Source of the DNA: Mycetocola_B reblochoni
GTDB taxonomy: Bacteria; Actinomycetota; Actinomycetes; Actinomycetales; Microbacteriaceae
Assembly (NCBI RefSeq): GCF_003667525.1
Contig: NZ_RCUW01000019.1
Coordinates: forward strand, 1-25,519
DNA length: 25,519 bases
Direction of reading: 5' to 3'
Shown: positions 14,064-22,302 of the stretch, piece after piece
How positions within the stretch are numbered: position 1 is the first letter of the stretch
Layout: the number at the start of each line of letters is the position of its first letter
The notes under the pieces: model-generated
What the model was told of the DNA's origin: nothing
Databases searched by the model: none
Seen by the model: only the letters and a program-made list of their open reading frames with translations
Made by a program: the position numbers and the translations under genes

Positions 14064-15298
14064 GCTTCGACCGCACCTGCCAACGTCTTGGCGATAATCG
14101 AGATCGCGTTCGCGGGTCCGTTTTCTCGGCGCATGTGTTCCGCCGCACGTTGGACAGCAGGACGGCGACCCGCCGCGTCTGCGATCGCAGCTCGAATGCT
14201 CTCCGCTGACAACCGGTCCTTGTTCAGCGGAGCACCGGCGAGCCCCTTGTTACGCAGAAGTTGCGCCCAAAACGCTTGGTCTGCCAAGAATGGCACCAGC
14301 ACCGATGGCGTCCCGCATCTGGTCGCTGCATGCACGGTTCCTGCGCCGCCGTGATGCATCGCGACTGCTGCGGTCGGAAGCACGGCCGCATGCGGGACGG
14401 CCGACACTGTCATCACATCACGGCCCAGGCAGCGCGTGGGGGGATTCAACGCGCCCCAGCCTGTCGCGAGCAGCACGCGGAGTCCAGCCCGGCGAGCGCC
14501 TTCCACGATGGTCTCAGCTCGTGCGTCCGCACCAGTTCCACGCATCGAACCAAATCCTGCGTAAAGGAAAGGGGCGTCATCTGAGATGAAATCCGTGACC
14601 TCCGCGCTTAGCGCTTCGCGGCGTGCTGAAGTCCTAGGCCAGTCTCCCGTCAAGTGTGTGGTGGCAGGCCAGTCCGAAGGGCGAGTGAGCAACGTAGGAC
14701 TCACCGCGACAAGCGAACCTGCCGCCTCTCGCACATGCTTGGAACCGGAGAGGCCGAGGCGCTGCCGTGCTGCACGAATCTCAGACGCAAACATCAACCG
14801 AGCAGCGGAAACCGCGCGATAGCTGGACCGATTGACCGCGCCTCCCAGCGAGCGATTCAGCACTCCAGCAGCTGGGAACTCACGTGACGGCGTCATCACA
14901 GGTGCAAGCTCAACAGTGAGATATGGAATTCCAAGGTGCTCGGCCACGACAGGCACAGTCAACAACTTGGGATGGGCGACGATGACGTCAGGCTGCCATT
15001 GCATTGCCTGATCGACGACACCACCCAGAATGGTCCGCATCGCAGGTTGAACCTGCTGCCGGAACGCTCGTGCGCCACTGAATGGCCCTGAGACGTGCCC
15101 GTCGAGAGACGAGAAACTCACCCCCAGGCTGACGACGTCGATCTCCTCAGGGAAGTTCGCATCGTCAGTTGCAACTACCTGAACGTCGTACCCGGAGCCA
15201 TGGAGCGCAGCAGCCAGGGACAGAAATGGTTCGATATCGCCGCGGCTCCCTGCTGTCGCAAGAAGCAGCCGCGATTGCTTGGTCGTAGCTTCAGACAC
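14060..15298 (-). CDS. GT1-family glycosyltransferase (UGT / sterol glucosyltransferase-like)
   Basis: A protein of about 412 residues with the two-domain GT-B plan. The N-terminal acceptor domain begins RLLLATAGSRGDIEPFLSLAAAL. The C-terminal nucleotide-sugar domain has FLYAGFGSMRG, VSAVPHAAVLPTAAVAMHHGGAGT and VPFLADQAFWAQLL, the donor-binding region of GT1 enzymes. It would transfer a sugar from a UDP- or TDP-sugar to a lipid or small molecule; the acceptor cannot be read from the sequence. I prefer GTG 15298, which has GGAG six bases upstream, over ATG 15304, where GGAG directly touches the start codon. A 26-bp element identical to that upstream of nhaA lies about 140 bp upstream. Confidence 0.85.
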   Translation of the reverse strand: MSEATTKQSRLLLATAGSRGDIEPFLSLAAALHGSGYDVQVVATDDANFPEEIDVVSLGVSFSSLDGHVSGPFSGARAFRQQVQPAMRTILGGVVDQAMQWQPDVIVAHPKLLTVPVVAEHLGIPYLTVELAPVMTPSREFPAAGVLNRSLGGAVNRSSYRAVSAARLMFASEIRAARQRLGLSGSKHVREAAGSLVAVSPTLLTRPSDWPATTHLTGDWPRTSARREALSAEVTDFISDDAPFLYAGFGSMRGTGADARAETIVEGARRAGLRVLLATGWGALNPPTRCLGRDVMTVSAVPHAAVLPTAAVAMHHGGAGTVHAATRCGTPSVLVPFLADQAFWAQLLRNKGLAGAPLNKDRLSAESIRAAIADAAGRRPAVQRAAEHMRRENGPANAISIIAKTLAGAVEA

Positions 15299-15440
15299 GA
15301 ACATCTCCGCTGCGGCCTGTCTCGCATGCCTGCGAGGAAGCCTGCGGTTGCGCTTCTGAAATAAGCGAGATTCCAGTGCTCGCTACATTGTTCACGGTAC
15401 TCCTCTGGTCGTATTGCCAACCGGATACGGTCAGCGTTCA

Positions 15441-15466
15441 TGTCGACCAGACTTCCCGACGCGCCA
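15441..15466 (-). repeat. 26-bp direct repeat, copy 2 (upstream of glycosyltransferase)
   Basis: Identical over 26 bp to the copy upstream of nhaA. The enclosing arms differ from copy 1 but can still partly pair (TCTTG with CATGA, four of five). The element begins exactly 5 nt after a -10-like TAGGCT, the same geometry as copy 1. Confidence 0.85.
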
Positions 15467-15471
15467 AGATC

Positions 15472-15477
15472 AGCCTA
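15472..15477 (-). promoter_or_regulatory. -10-like hexamer of the glycosyltransferase operon
   Basis: TAGGCT on the minus strand, of the TAnnnT form usual in Actinobacteria, 5 nt before the second 26-bp element. No clear -35 is seen. Confidence 0.4.
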
Positions 15478-15593
15478 GTTGATTCGATCGCCGTCATGGT
15501 TTTCTTCCCCGTGGGTCGGCAAGCCAAGCCGGCGAGTCGCTTCTTACGCACCTATCCCTCGATTGATTCACCACAACCGAGGGAGCAGAAGCG

Positions 15594-16607
15594 ATGGACA
15601 AGATCAACGAGTTCGCTGCCAATGAGCGCACCGCGAGGATCATCCTCGCGGCTGTCTCCGAACCAGGTGACGCTGTGACGGGTCGGATGATCCGCACCGT
15701 CGGTGCCACCGAGACTGTCGCGCGTGCCATTGCCGATGAGGTGCCGGTCGGACCTGACGCTGACACCTGGCAGCGGCGTCTCGCCCCGCGCATCGACGCT
15801 GTCCAGATGCGGCGGGTGCTCGCGGAGACTGAACGTCATGGCATACGGGTACTGATCCCCGGCGATGCGGACTGGCCGTTGTCGGTCAACGCGCTCGGAG
15901 ATCATGCCCCGGTGGCGCTTTGGGCGAAGGGCGACACCAGCCTGCTCACAGGCCCAGTGTGGGATCGCCTCACCATCACTGGGGCCCGGGCGTCCACCGG
16001 GTACGGGGAACATATCACCACAGATTTGGTGCAGTCCGCAGTCTCGGATGCGCGAACAGTGCTCTCCGGTGGGGCCTACGGGATTGATGGCGCCGCGCAC
16101 CGTGCCGCTCTCACTTTTGGTGGTTCCACCATCGCCGTGCTCGCGGGCGGCCTGGACCGCCCGTACCCAGCTGGGCACACCGAACTCCTGGGCCGGGTCG
16201 CAGACGACGGGTTGCTGGTGAGTGAGTTGCCGCCGGGGGCCGCGCCGACGAAGTGGCGGTTCCTGCAACGCGGAAGGCTCCTCGCCGCCCTCTCCGGCAC
16301 CGTCATCATCGCCGAGGCCGGTTACCGCTCAGGTTCCTTGTATACGGCCGCCCGTGCGATGGAGCTGGGCCGGCCGGTCGGTGCAATCCCTGGCCCGCTG
16401 ACGAGTGCGGCGTCTGCGGGGTGTCACAGGTTATTGCGTGATGAGCTCGGGTCAATCATCACCGGATACGACGACATCCGCGAACTCCTCCACAGCGTGC
16501 GCGACGGTGCGCACCGTGCGGTGCGGGAGCGGGCAGGACTCGAGGACAATCCACTCGATCAAGAGAAGCCCAGCCAGGGGCGGAGCCCGCAGGGTCTTGG
16601 GTTGTGA
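15594..16607 (+). CDS. dprA: DprA/Smf-like DNA-processing protein
   Basis: A 337-residue protein with the DprA Rossmann-like domain. Seen are ITGARASTGYGEHITTDLV (residues about 125-143), VLSGGAYGIDGAAHRAAL (about 156-173), VLAGGLDRPYPAGHTELL, SELPPGA, RFLQRGRLLAALSGTVIIAEAGYRSGSL and GRPVGAIPGPLTSAASAGCHRLL, the signature series of the family. DprA binds incoming single-stranded DNA and loads RecA. On transferred elements a DprA homologue may protect or process the strand entering a recipient. GGGAG precedes the ATG. It heads the plus-strand transfer module, so this is probably an element-borne copy beside the chromosomal one. Confidence 0.9.
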   Translation: MDKINEFAANERTARIILAAVSEPGDAVTGRMIRTVGATETVARAIADEVPVGPDADTWQRRLAPRIDAVQMRRVLAETERHGIRVLIPGDADWPLSVNALGDHAPVALWAKGDTSLLTGPVWDRLTITGARASTGYGEHITTDLVQSAVSDARTVLSGGAYGIDGAAHRAALTFGGSTIAVLAGGLDRPYPAGHTELLGRVADDGLLVSELPPGAAPTKWRFLQRGRLLAALSGTVIIAEAGYRSGSLYTAARAMELGRPVGAIPGPLTSAASAGCHRLLRDELGSIITGYDDIRELLHSVRDGAHRAVRERAGLEDNPLDQEKPSQGRSPQGLGL

Positions 16608-16641
16608 GGTCGAGGGTCTGGGTGGTGCACCTGCTGTGAAG

Positions 16642-16660
16642 GCGACCCGTGTCGGGTTGC
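16642..16660. repeat. Hairpin between dprA and the surface-protein gene
   Basis: GCGACCCG and CGGGTTGC pair over 8 bp (one G-T pair) around a TGT loop. It could terminate or attenuate transcription between dprA and the surface gene. No U-tract follows. Confidence 0.4.
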
Positions 16661-16688
16661 TGCTCACCAGAACGTCAGGAGGCATCTC

Positions 16689-19600
16689 GTGTCAGGATCA
16701 CTCACCCACATTCCGCAGCCGGTGGCTGCGCCGCCACCGACCAAGCTCCGGAGATGGCTATCCGTGCTGCTGGCCCTGTTCCTGCTCACCGGATCGTTCG
16801 CGCTGAGTACGCAGCCGGCACACGCGGCGAGTGAGGGCGTCGGCTACTGGTCTGACGGCGCGTTCCTCGGTGCCTATAACACCGGTGTCGACGGCAGGCA
16901 AGCGTACTGTGCGGATCTCCACGCTGATCCTCCGTATGGGAACACGGCGGGGCCGGAGCGGATCACGTCGCTGGATTCGCTGTCTCGTCAGCAACTCGCT
17001 GAGATGAACTATGTGCTGGATCGGTGGGGACAGTCCGGTGACGCGAACGTGACGGCCGCGGTGGCCTTGTATGTGTGGTCAGTCGCGAGTCCTGGCATGT
17101 ACAACTCTCACGGCATGTCCGGTGACGACTACTACGTCGCCCGCGCACCAGCGTCGGAACGGGGCACGATCCTCGCGAACCTCTCGACCATGCGACAGGA
17201 AGCGGCGGTGAACGCGGTCACGGACCCGTCGCTGTCGCTCGCACTGGATATGACGGATCAGTACAACGGCACGCTCACCGTCACCGCGCACCCGGCCTCT
17301 CTGACCGGGAGTGCGTCGCTGACGAATGCGGTGTTCACGGACGGGGCGTCAACGCGGAATCTCGCCGTCGGTACGCACCCGATCATCGGCACCCCAGCCG
17401 ACGGAATGCCGTCGTACAAGATCGGTGCGTCGATGAACATCGCCGCCGCCGGATACGGGGCCGCGCTCGACCTGTATGCGACGCCCGGGCAGCAGCGCCT
17501 GATCGCCGCCGTTGCTGGCTCCTCCACGGGCTTGTCAGCATCGGTCGAGTCGCCGATGATCGACCTCGATTTCCAGCCAGAGATCACCACCCAGGTCGCA
17601 TCCCGCTACGTCACCGAGGGTGACGCGTTCGTGGATTGGCTCACAGTCACGGTGTCGAAGGGCACCTGGATTCACCTCGACGGGAAACCCATCGAAGTGA
17701 CCGCGACCGGCGCGCTGTATGGGCCGTTCGATGAGCAGCCCACCGAAGCTGACACCCCACCCGCCGGAGCCCCTGTCGTGGGCACCGAGACGGTGACGCT
17801 CACAGGGGCTGGGTCGTATACGTCGCCCGGCACGATCACCGCCCCGGAATCGGGCTTCTACACCTGGGTCTGGGCAATCGACAAGGACGCGCACGGCGAG
17901 CACGCGAAGTACCTGACCGACTCGTTCACCGACCGGTATGGGCAGGTGGCAGAGACTGCGGTGGTGCCGTTCCAGCCGGTCGCGGTGTCGGAGGCGGATC
18001 AGCGTCTCGCTGTCCCCGGCGACGCGCTCATCGACAACATCACCGTCTCCAGCAGCAACGGCGTCTGGTTGAAGAAGGCCGGCGCACCCATTCCGGTGGT
18101 GTTCGAGGGCACGGCCTACCAAGTCCCCGGAACCCTACCTCCAGCACAGAACGCGTCGATCGACAGCAATGCGGTGCCGCTCGGCACCGTGACGATCACC
18201 GCGGACGGCCCCGGCATCTACACGTCCCCGCCGGTGATCGCGCCGACGGGCGGGTTTGTGACCTGGGTGTGGGAGGTGAAGAAGTCGTCGCAGCCGGAGT
18301 GGGTGCGTGACTACCTCGCCGCCGGCTGGACCGACGAGTACGGGATCAGTGTGGAGACGACGTCGGTGCGGTGGCCGGTCACGGTGACGTCGCTGGTGCG
18401 GGAGTACAACGTGCACCCCGGCGGACGCGCCTTCGACGTGATTACCGTTACCGGGTTCCCTGCGAACCATGGGGATTTCACCGGCGACGGCTACTGGGGC
18501 GCCGACGTCGACGAACTCCACCACACCGTCTACGGCCCGTTCGCGTCGGATGCGGAGCTCACCGATGATCTCGACCTCACCGGTGCTCCGGTGCTGACGG
18601 CGCTTACGACGCCGGCGAGGAACGGGGTGTACAAGCTCGGGTACACGGATGAGGACAAGATCGTGCCGACCGAGCCCGGCTTCTACGTCTTCGTCACCAC
18701 CTTCACCGGCGACGACCGCGTGCAGCCGTATGCGTCGTCTCCGGCGGATGTGCTGGAACGCTTCTACGTCCCACCCACCAATACGGAGGTTCCGGTGTCG
18801 GTGGTGACGCAGGCGACACCGGAAGCGTTCGTCGGTGAACCGTTCTCGGATACTGCGCTTGTGCAGGGCACGAAGATTCCCGACGGTTCCTATCTGGTGT
18901 TCCGCGCTTACGGACCCCACCCGGCAGACCCCGGAGCCGTGTGTGAATCGCCGTTCTATGAGAGCGAGGAGATCCCGATCACTCAGGCGGGTGTCTACCG
19001 TTCTGGCACCACCACCGTCACTGAGCCGGGGAATGTGTACTGGGTCGAATCCCTCTACAACGCCGACGGCGAGATCATCGCCGAAGGCGTCTGCGGTGCG
19101 CCGGGTGAGACGACGGTGGTGAAGGAGCAGCCAGAGGAGCTGATCGTGAAAACGAACGCCGTGGCGACCGTGCAGCTTGGTGATCCGGCGCATGATGTCT
19201 CGACCGTCACCGGCACCGTCCCCGACGGGGCACGCCTGATCTTCGAGGCGTACCGGCAGGACAGTGACACCGCGACTTGCACCTCGGAAGACCTCGTTTT
19301 CACCTCCACCACGATTGATCTGGATGGGCCGGGTGAGTATCGCTCTGACGAGGTGATCTTCGAGACGGTCGGCATCTACTACTGGGTGGAGACCGTCACC
19401 GATGAGGACGGCACGATCCTGCACCGTGGGGTCTGCGGCGCACCGGATGAGACCACCACCGTCACCGACACTCCGGACGAACCAGGGACACCGGGCACGC
19501 CGGGTGAGCTCGCTCACACCGGCGGCGGTGACTGGTGGCCGCTCGGTCTTGCCGGTGGGCTGATCGCCGCGGTCACCGGCGGGGTGCTGCTGTTCGGGCG

Positions 19601-19700
19601 TCGCCTCGCGATCGCCCGCGACCGTGCCGGGTACGTCCGCGAGGAAGACGAAGCGTTCGAGGAGTTCAAGGCCCAGTTCGAGGGAGCAAAGGAGGACTAA
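16689..19700 (+). CDS. Large sortase-anchored surface protein (LAHTG)
   Basis: A 1003-residue exported protein. The signal peptide has KLRRWLSVLLALFLLTGSFA and likely cleavage after AHA (residue 46). The N-terminal region with QAYCADLHADPPYG and VTAAVALYVWSVASP resembles a thioester-type adhesin domain, though the expected Gln near the second motif seems absent. Then follow about five tandem domains of 110-150 residues ending in motifs like GSYTSPGTITAPESGFYTWVW; the last two are close duplicates, each with cysteines and a VCGAP ending. The sortase motif LAHTG is at 941-945, followed by a membrane helix and a long charged tail of about 35 residues. AGGAGG precedes the GTG start. On a conjugative element it may mediate contact with recipient cells or with surfaces. 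Confidence 0.85.
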   Translation: MSGSLTHIPQPVAAPPPTKLRRWLSVLLALFLLTGSFALSTQPAHAASEGVGYWSDGAFLGAYNTGVDGRQAYCADLHADPPYGNTAGPERITSLDSLSRQQLAEMNYVLDRWGQSGDANVTAAVALYVWSVASPGMYNSHGMSGDDYYVARAPASERGTILANLSTMRQEAAVNAVTDPSLSLALDMTDQYNGTLTVTAHPASLTGSASLTNAVFTDGASTRNLAVGTHPIIGTPADGMPSYKIGASMNIAAAGYGAALDLYATPGQQRLIAAVAGSSTGLSASVESPMIDLDFQPEITTQVASRYVTEGDAFVDWLTVTVSKGTWIHLDGKPIEVTATGALYGPFDEQPTEADTPPAGAPVVGTETVTLTGAGSYTSPGTITAPESGFYTWVWAIDKDAHGEHAKYLTDSFTDRYGQVAETAVVPFQPVAVSEADQRLAVPGDALIDNITVSSSNGVWLKKAGAPIPVVFEGTAYQVPGTLPPAQNASIDSNAVPLGTVTITADGPGIYTSPPVIAPTGGFVTWVWEVKKSSQPEWVRDYLAAGWTDEYGISVETTSVRWPVTVTSLVREYNVHPGGRAFDVITVTGFPANHGDFTGDGYWGADVDELHHTVYGPFASDAELTDDLDLTGAPVLTALTTPARNGVYKLGYTDEDKIVPTEPGFYVFVTTFTGDDRVQPYASSPADVLERFYVPPTNTEVPVSVVTQATPEAFVGEPFSDTALVQGTKIPDGSYLVFRAYGPHPADPGAVCESPFYESEEIPITQAGVYRSGTTTVTEPGNVYWVESLYNADGEIIAEGVCGAPGETTVVKEQPEELIVKTNAVATVQLGDPAHDVSTVTGTVPDGARLIFEAYRQDSDTATCTSEDLVFTSTTIDLDGPGEYRSDEVIFETVGIYYWVETVTDEDGTILHRGVCGAPDETTTVTDTPDEPGTPGTPGELAHTGGGDWWPLGLAGGLIAAVTGGVLLFGRRLAIARDRAGYVREEDEAFEEFKAQFEGAKED

Positions 19701-19717
19701 CCCCAGGCTGCTGACCC

Positions 19718-19742
19718 GCCGGCACCCCCATGGCGGGCCGGC
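19718..19742. repeat. GCCGGC hairpin downstream of the surface-protein gene
   Basis: GCCGGC at 19718-19723 and again at 19737-19742 can pair. An alternative pairing is CCCGCC (19715-19720) with GGCGGG (19732-19737). It lies 18 bp beyond the surface-protein stop and just before the stronger hairpin at 19745-19781. Confidence 0.4.
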
Positions 19743-19744
19743 AC

Positions 19745-19781
19745 GGGAGGGCACGAACCACCCCCAGGTTCGTGCCCTCCC
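19745..19781 (+). terminator. Strong 15-bp hairpin after the surface-protein gene
   Basis: GGGAGGGCACGAACC and GGTTCGTGCCCTCCC pair perfectly over 15 bp around a 7-nt loop. It lies 44 bp beyond the stop of the surface-protein gene. No U-tract follows, as is common for actinobacterial terminators. It may insulate or attenuate expression of the downstream transfer genes. Confidence 0.7.
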
Positions 19782-19851
19782 ACCTGCGTTCCCGGGGCGG
19801 TACGAGCGCACCTGCCTGGCGACACCACTGCACTCCACCGAGAGGAACCCT

Positions 19852-20442
19852 GTGACGCCGAAGCCCCGCTACCGCCGCACCCACCCCGACCACCAACCCC
19901 CGAAAGCGCCGAAGCCACCGAAGACTGAGCCCGGTGGACCGGTCGTCGTGCCGGTGGTGGAGTTCACCATCACCGATGACGGTGCGATGACAGTCACCGT
20001 CGACGGGGCGACGTACCTGCCGGAGCCGTTCGCTCCGGGGTGGCGACGCGAAGCGTTCCCGACGATCCTCGACGCCCTCACCGCCCGATATCGGTCGCCG
20101 CTGCGGGTGCAGGTACACGAGGCGGACGGGTCGACGTTCACCGACATCATCACCCCGCCCCGCGAACGCCCCGCGCCGAGACCGTGGGAAGTACCACCCC
20201 CGGACGACGTCATGGCGGCGCCGGTGCGCGCGGTGCCGCCCGTGCTGCATCAGGTCGAAGGGGCGGGGTTCGTTCCAGGTGAGGATGTTGCCGTTGCGAT
20301 CATCCACGCCCACACCGACGCCAGCAGCAACGGCACCGCGCGCGCTCTCCTCACCGCAGAGCAGGCAGCGTTGGCGGTGACGGGTGAAGTGATCCTCCTC
20401 GGGCGCATCTCCGGCACCCTCAGCATCGTGAGAATCCAATGA
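19852..20442 (+). CDS. Unknown 196-residue protein upstream of the coupling protein
   Basis: Starts GTG with GAGAGGA just upstream; the open frame extends further left, but that part overlaps the hairpins and the surface gene. The N-terminal 35 residues are rich in Pro, Lys and Arg (PPKAPKPPKTEPGGP). The rest has short beta-type segments (VEFTITDDGAMTVTVDGATYLPEPF; LRVQVHEADGSTFTDIITPP), a Pro-rich linker and a C-terminal domain ending ALAVTGEVILLGRISGTLSIVRIQ. No membrane segment is seen. I recognise no family. Its stop overlaps the coupling-protein start (ATGA), so a role in conjugation is likely by context. Confidence 0.75.
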   Translation: MTPKPRYRRTHPDHQPPKAPKPPKTEPGGPVVVPVVEFTITDDGAMTVTVDGATYLPEPFAPGWRREAFPTILDALTARYRSPLRVQVHEADGSTFTDIITPPRERPAPRPWEVPPPDDVMAAPVRAVPPVLHQVEGAGFVPGEDVAVAIIHAHTDASSNGTARALLTAEQAALAVTGEVILLGRISGTLSIVRIQ

Positions 20443-22256
20443 GTACTCCGCGGCAGGGTGGGGCGCTTGGGGATGAGCTGGCGAACCTCGGCATCATCGC
20501 CCTCATCGCCGCCGCCGTCCTCGCCGTCATCCTCCGCGTCGCGGGCACCATCACCGCCTGGGTCACCGGGATCAAGCAGCCTACGGGCGGGATTGCAGCC
20601 GGCCTCGGCGTCATCCTGCACCCCACCGACCCCGGCAGCGCACTCGGTGCCAACGGGCTGAACCCGGTGGCGTACTGGGTCGTCGCAGGTGTCCTCATCG
20701 TCGCGGTCGGTGGTGCGGGGTGGTGGGTGTGGCGGTTCTTCCGTGAGCACGCACGGCAGACGAAGGTCGACCCGTACCGGATCGTCGGGATCGCCACCCG
20801 CACCGACGTCACCACCGCAGCCTCAGAGAAGGCACTGCTGCGACGGGCCGGGCAACTCCGTCCCTCCATCGAGGAGCCTGCCGTCACCGATGTCGGCTAC
20901 CTCCTCGGCGCATCGAGGAATGTGGGTGTGTGGGCGAGTGTGGAGGATTCGATCCTGCTGATCGGGCCGCCCCGTTCTGGGAAGGGTCTGCATGTGGTCA
21001 TCAACGCGATCCTCGATGCCCCCGGCGCAGTCGTCACAACCTCCACCCGCCCCGACAACCTCACCGCGACGTTGAAGGCGCGGGGCGCGGAGGGTCGGCC
21101 GGTGGCGGTGTTCGATCCGCAGCACCTCGCCGAAGGCGTCCCCGCAGGACTCCGGTGGTCGCCGATCCGGGGATGTGAGGACCCGTTGACGGCGATGATC
21201 CGCGCCACCGGCCTCGCTGCGGGCACCGGCCTGTCCGCCGGTGGCGTCGAGGGCGGGGACTTCTGGGAAGGGAAAACCCGCACCGCACTCCAAGCCCTCC
21301 TTCACGCCGCCGCCCTCGATCAACGTGCGCCTGCCGAGCTGTTCCGGTGGACCCTCGATCCTGCCGCAGCGTCCGATGCGGTCGCGATCCTCACTGCGAA
21401 CCCTCGGGCGGCGACGGGGTGGGCGGATTCGTTGCAGGCGATGATCGACTCAGACCCCCGAACCCGCGACTCCATCTGGCAAGGCGTGTCCCTGTCCCTT
21501 GCCGCGCTCGCCGATCCTCGTGTTCTTGATGCGGTCAGTCCGGGCCCGGAGGAGCGGTTCGATCCGGAGGAGTTTCTACGCAAGCGCGGCACCGTGTATC
21601 TGCTCGCGACGGGGGCGGGGGCGAATAACAGTGCCGCGCTGGTGTCGGCGTTCGTGGAAGACCTCGTCGAAGCCTCCCGCCGCCTCGCCGCACGCTCACC
21701 CGCAGCCCGCCTCGACCCGCCCCTGCTGCTCGCGCTGGATGAGATCGGCAACCTTGCCCCGCTCCCGTCGCTCCCGACGTTGATGGCAGAAGGAGGGGGT
21801 ACGGGGATCACGACGATGCCGGTGTTGCAGTCTCTCGCGCAGGCGCGGGAGAAGTGGTCGGATAACGCGGCCGGCGCGATCTGGGACGCCAGCATTGTGA
21901 AAATCATCCTCGGCGGCGCATCCAACAGCCGCGACCTCCAAGACCTCACCACCCTCATCGGAGAACGCGACGAGATCACCGACTCCACCACCATCGGCGA
22001 CCACGGCTCCCGCACCGCGCAGCGTTCCATTCGTCGGGTGTCGATCATGCCGCCCGACGTGATCCGCACCCTCGCATTCGGCACCGGACTGATCCTGCTG
22101 CGCGCCGCACCGCCGATCGTCGCGAAACTCCGGCCCTGGACCCGCCGCAAGGACGCGAGCGAGCTGCAGGGTCAGCGGCGTGTGGTGGAGGAACTGCTGC
22201 AAGCCGGCACCCCAGCATCCACGAGAGATGAGGGGCCGGTGGGCGCACCTGAGTGA
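20439..22256 (+). CDS. Type IV coupling protein (VirD4/TraG-like ATPase)
   Basis: A 605-residue protein with two N-terminal membrane segments (about residues 16-38 and 80-102) followed by a P-loop ATPase domain. Walker A is GPPRSGKG at residues 176-183, after SILLI. Walker B is LLLALDEIGNL with Asp434-Glu435, followed by the LPTLMAEGGGTGITTMPVLQSLAQ segment typical of VirD4/TraG. Coupling proteins bring relaxase-bound DNA to the type IV secretion channel in the membrane. Translation is coupled to the preceding unknown gene. This is the clearest evidence that the region is conjugative. Relaxase and VirB4-type genes are not in this window. Confidence 0.92.
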   Translation: MSTPRQGGALGDELANLGIIALIAAAVLAVILRVAGTITAWVTGIKQPTGGIAAGLGVILHPTDPGSALGANGLNPVAYWVVAGVLIVAVGGAGWWVWRFFREHARQTKVDPYRIVGIATRTDVTTAASEKALLRRAGQLRPSIEEPAVTDVGYLLGASRNVGVWASVEDSILLIGPPRSGKGLHVVINAILDAPGAVVTTSTRPDNLTATLKARGAEGRPVAVFDPQHLAEGVPAGLRWSPIRGCEDPLTAMIRATGLAAGTGLSAGGVEGGDFWEGKTRTALQALLHAAALDQRAPAELFRWTLDPAAASDAVAILTANPRAATGWADSLQAMIDSDPRTRDSIWQGVSLSLAALADPRVLDAVSPGPEERFDPEEFLRKRGTVYLLATGAGANNSAALVSAFVEDLVEASRRLAARSPAARLDPPLLLALDEIGNLAPLPSLPTLMAEGGGTGITTMPVLQSLAQAREKWSDNAAGAIWDASIVKIILGGASNSRDLQDLTTLIGERDEITDSTTIGDHGSRTAQRSIRRVSIMPPDVIRTLAFGTGLILLRAAPPIVAKLRPWTRRKDASELQGQRRVVEELLQAGTPASTRDEGPVGAPE

Positions 22257-22261
22257 CAGAG

Positions 22262-22280
22262 CACCCCGAAGTGCGGGGTG
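22262..22280 (+). terminator. Hairpin between the coupling-protein gene and ssb
   Basis: CACCCCG and CGGGGTG pair over 7 bp with a 5-nt loop, 5 bp after the coupling-protein stop. It may be a weak terminator or an mRNA-processing structure before ssb. Confidence 0.45.
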
Positions 22281-22302
22281 TCGTCATCACGAGGAGTGTC
22301 CA

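Larger units (their letters stand above)
15299..15593. other. Divergent intergenic region between glycosyltransferase and dprA
   Basis: About 295 bp holding the minus-strand leader of the glycosyltransferase with the second copy of the 26-bp element, and the plus-strand promoter region of dprA. An 88-codon minus-strand frame from ATG 15441 overlaps the glycosyltransferase by about 130 bp and is probably not a gene. Confidence 0.5.

Noticed and set aside
15175..15441. 88-codon minus-strand frame starting at the second 26-bp repeat
   Set aside because: Overlaps the glycosyltransferase by about 130 bp in another frame and has no ribosome site; at most a short upstream frame.
18135..19838. 567-codon minus-strand frame opposite the surface-protein gene
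   Set aside because: Shadow rich in Arg/Gly; the plus strand has a signal peptide, repeat domains and a sortase motif.
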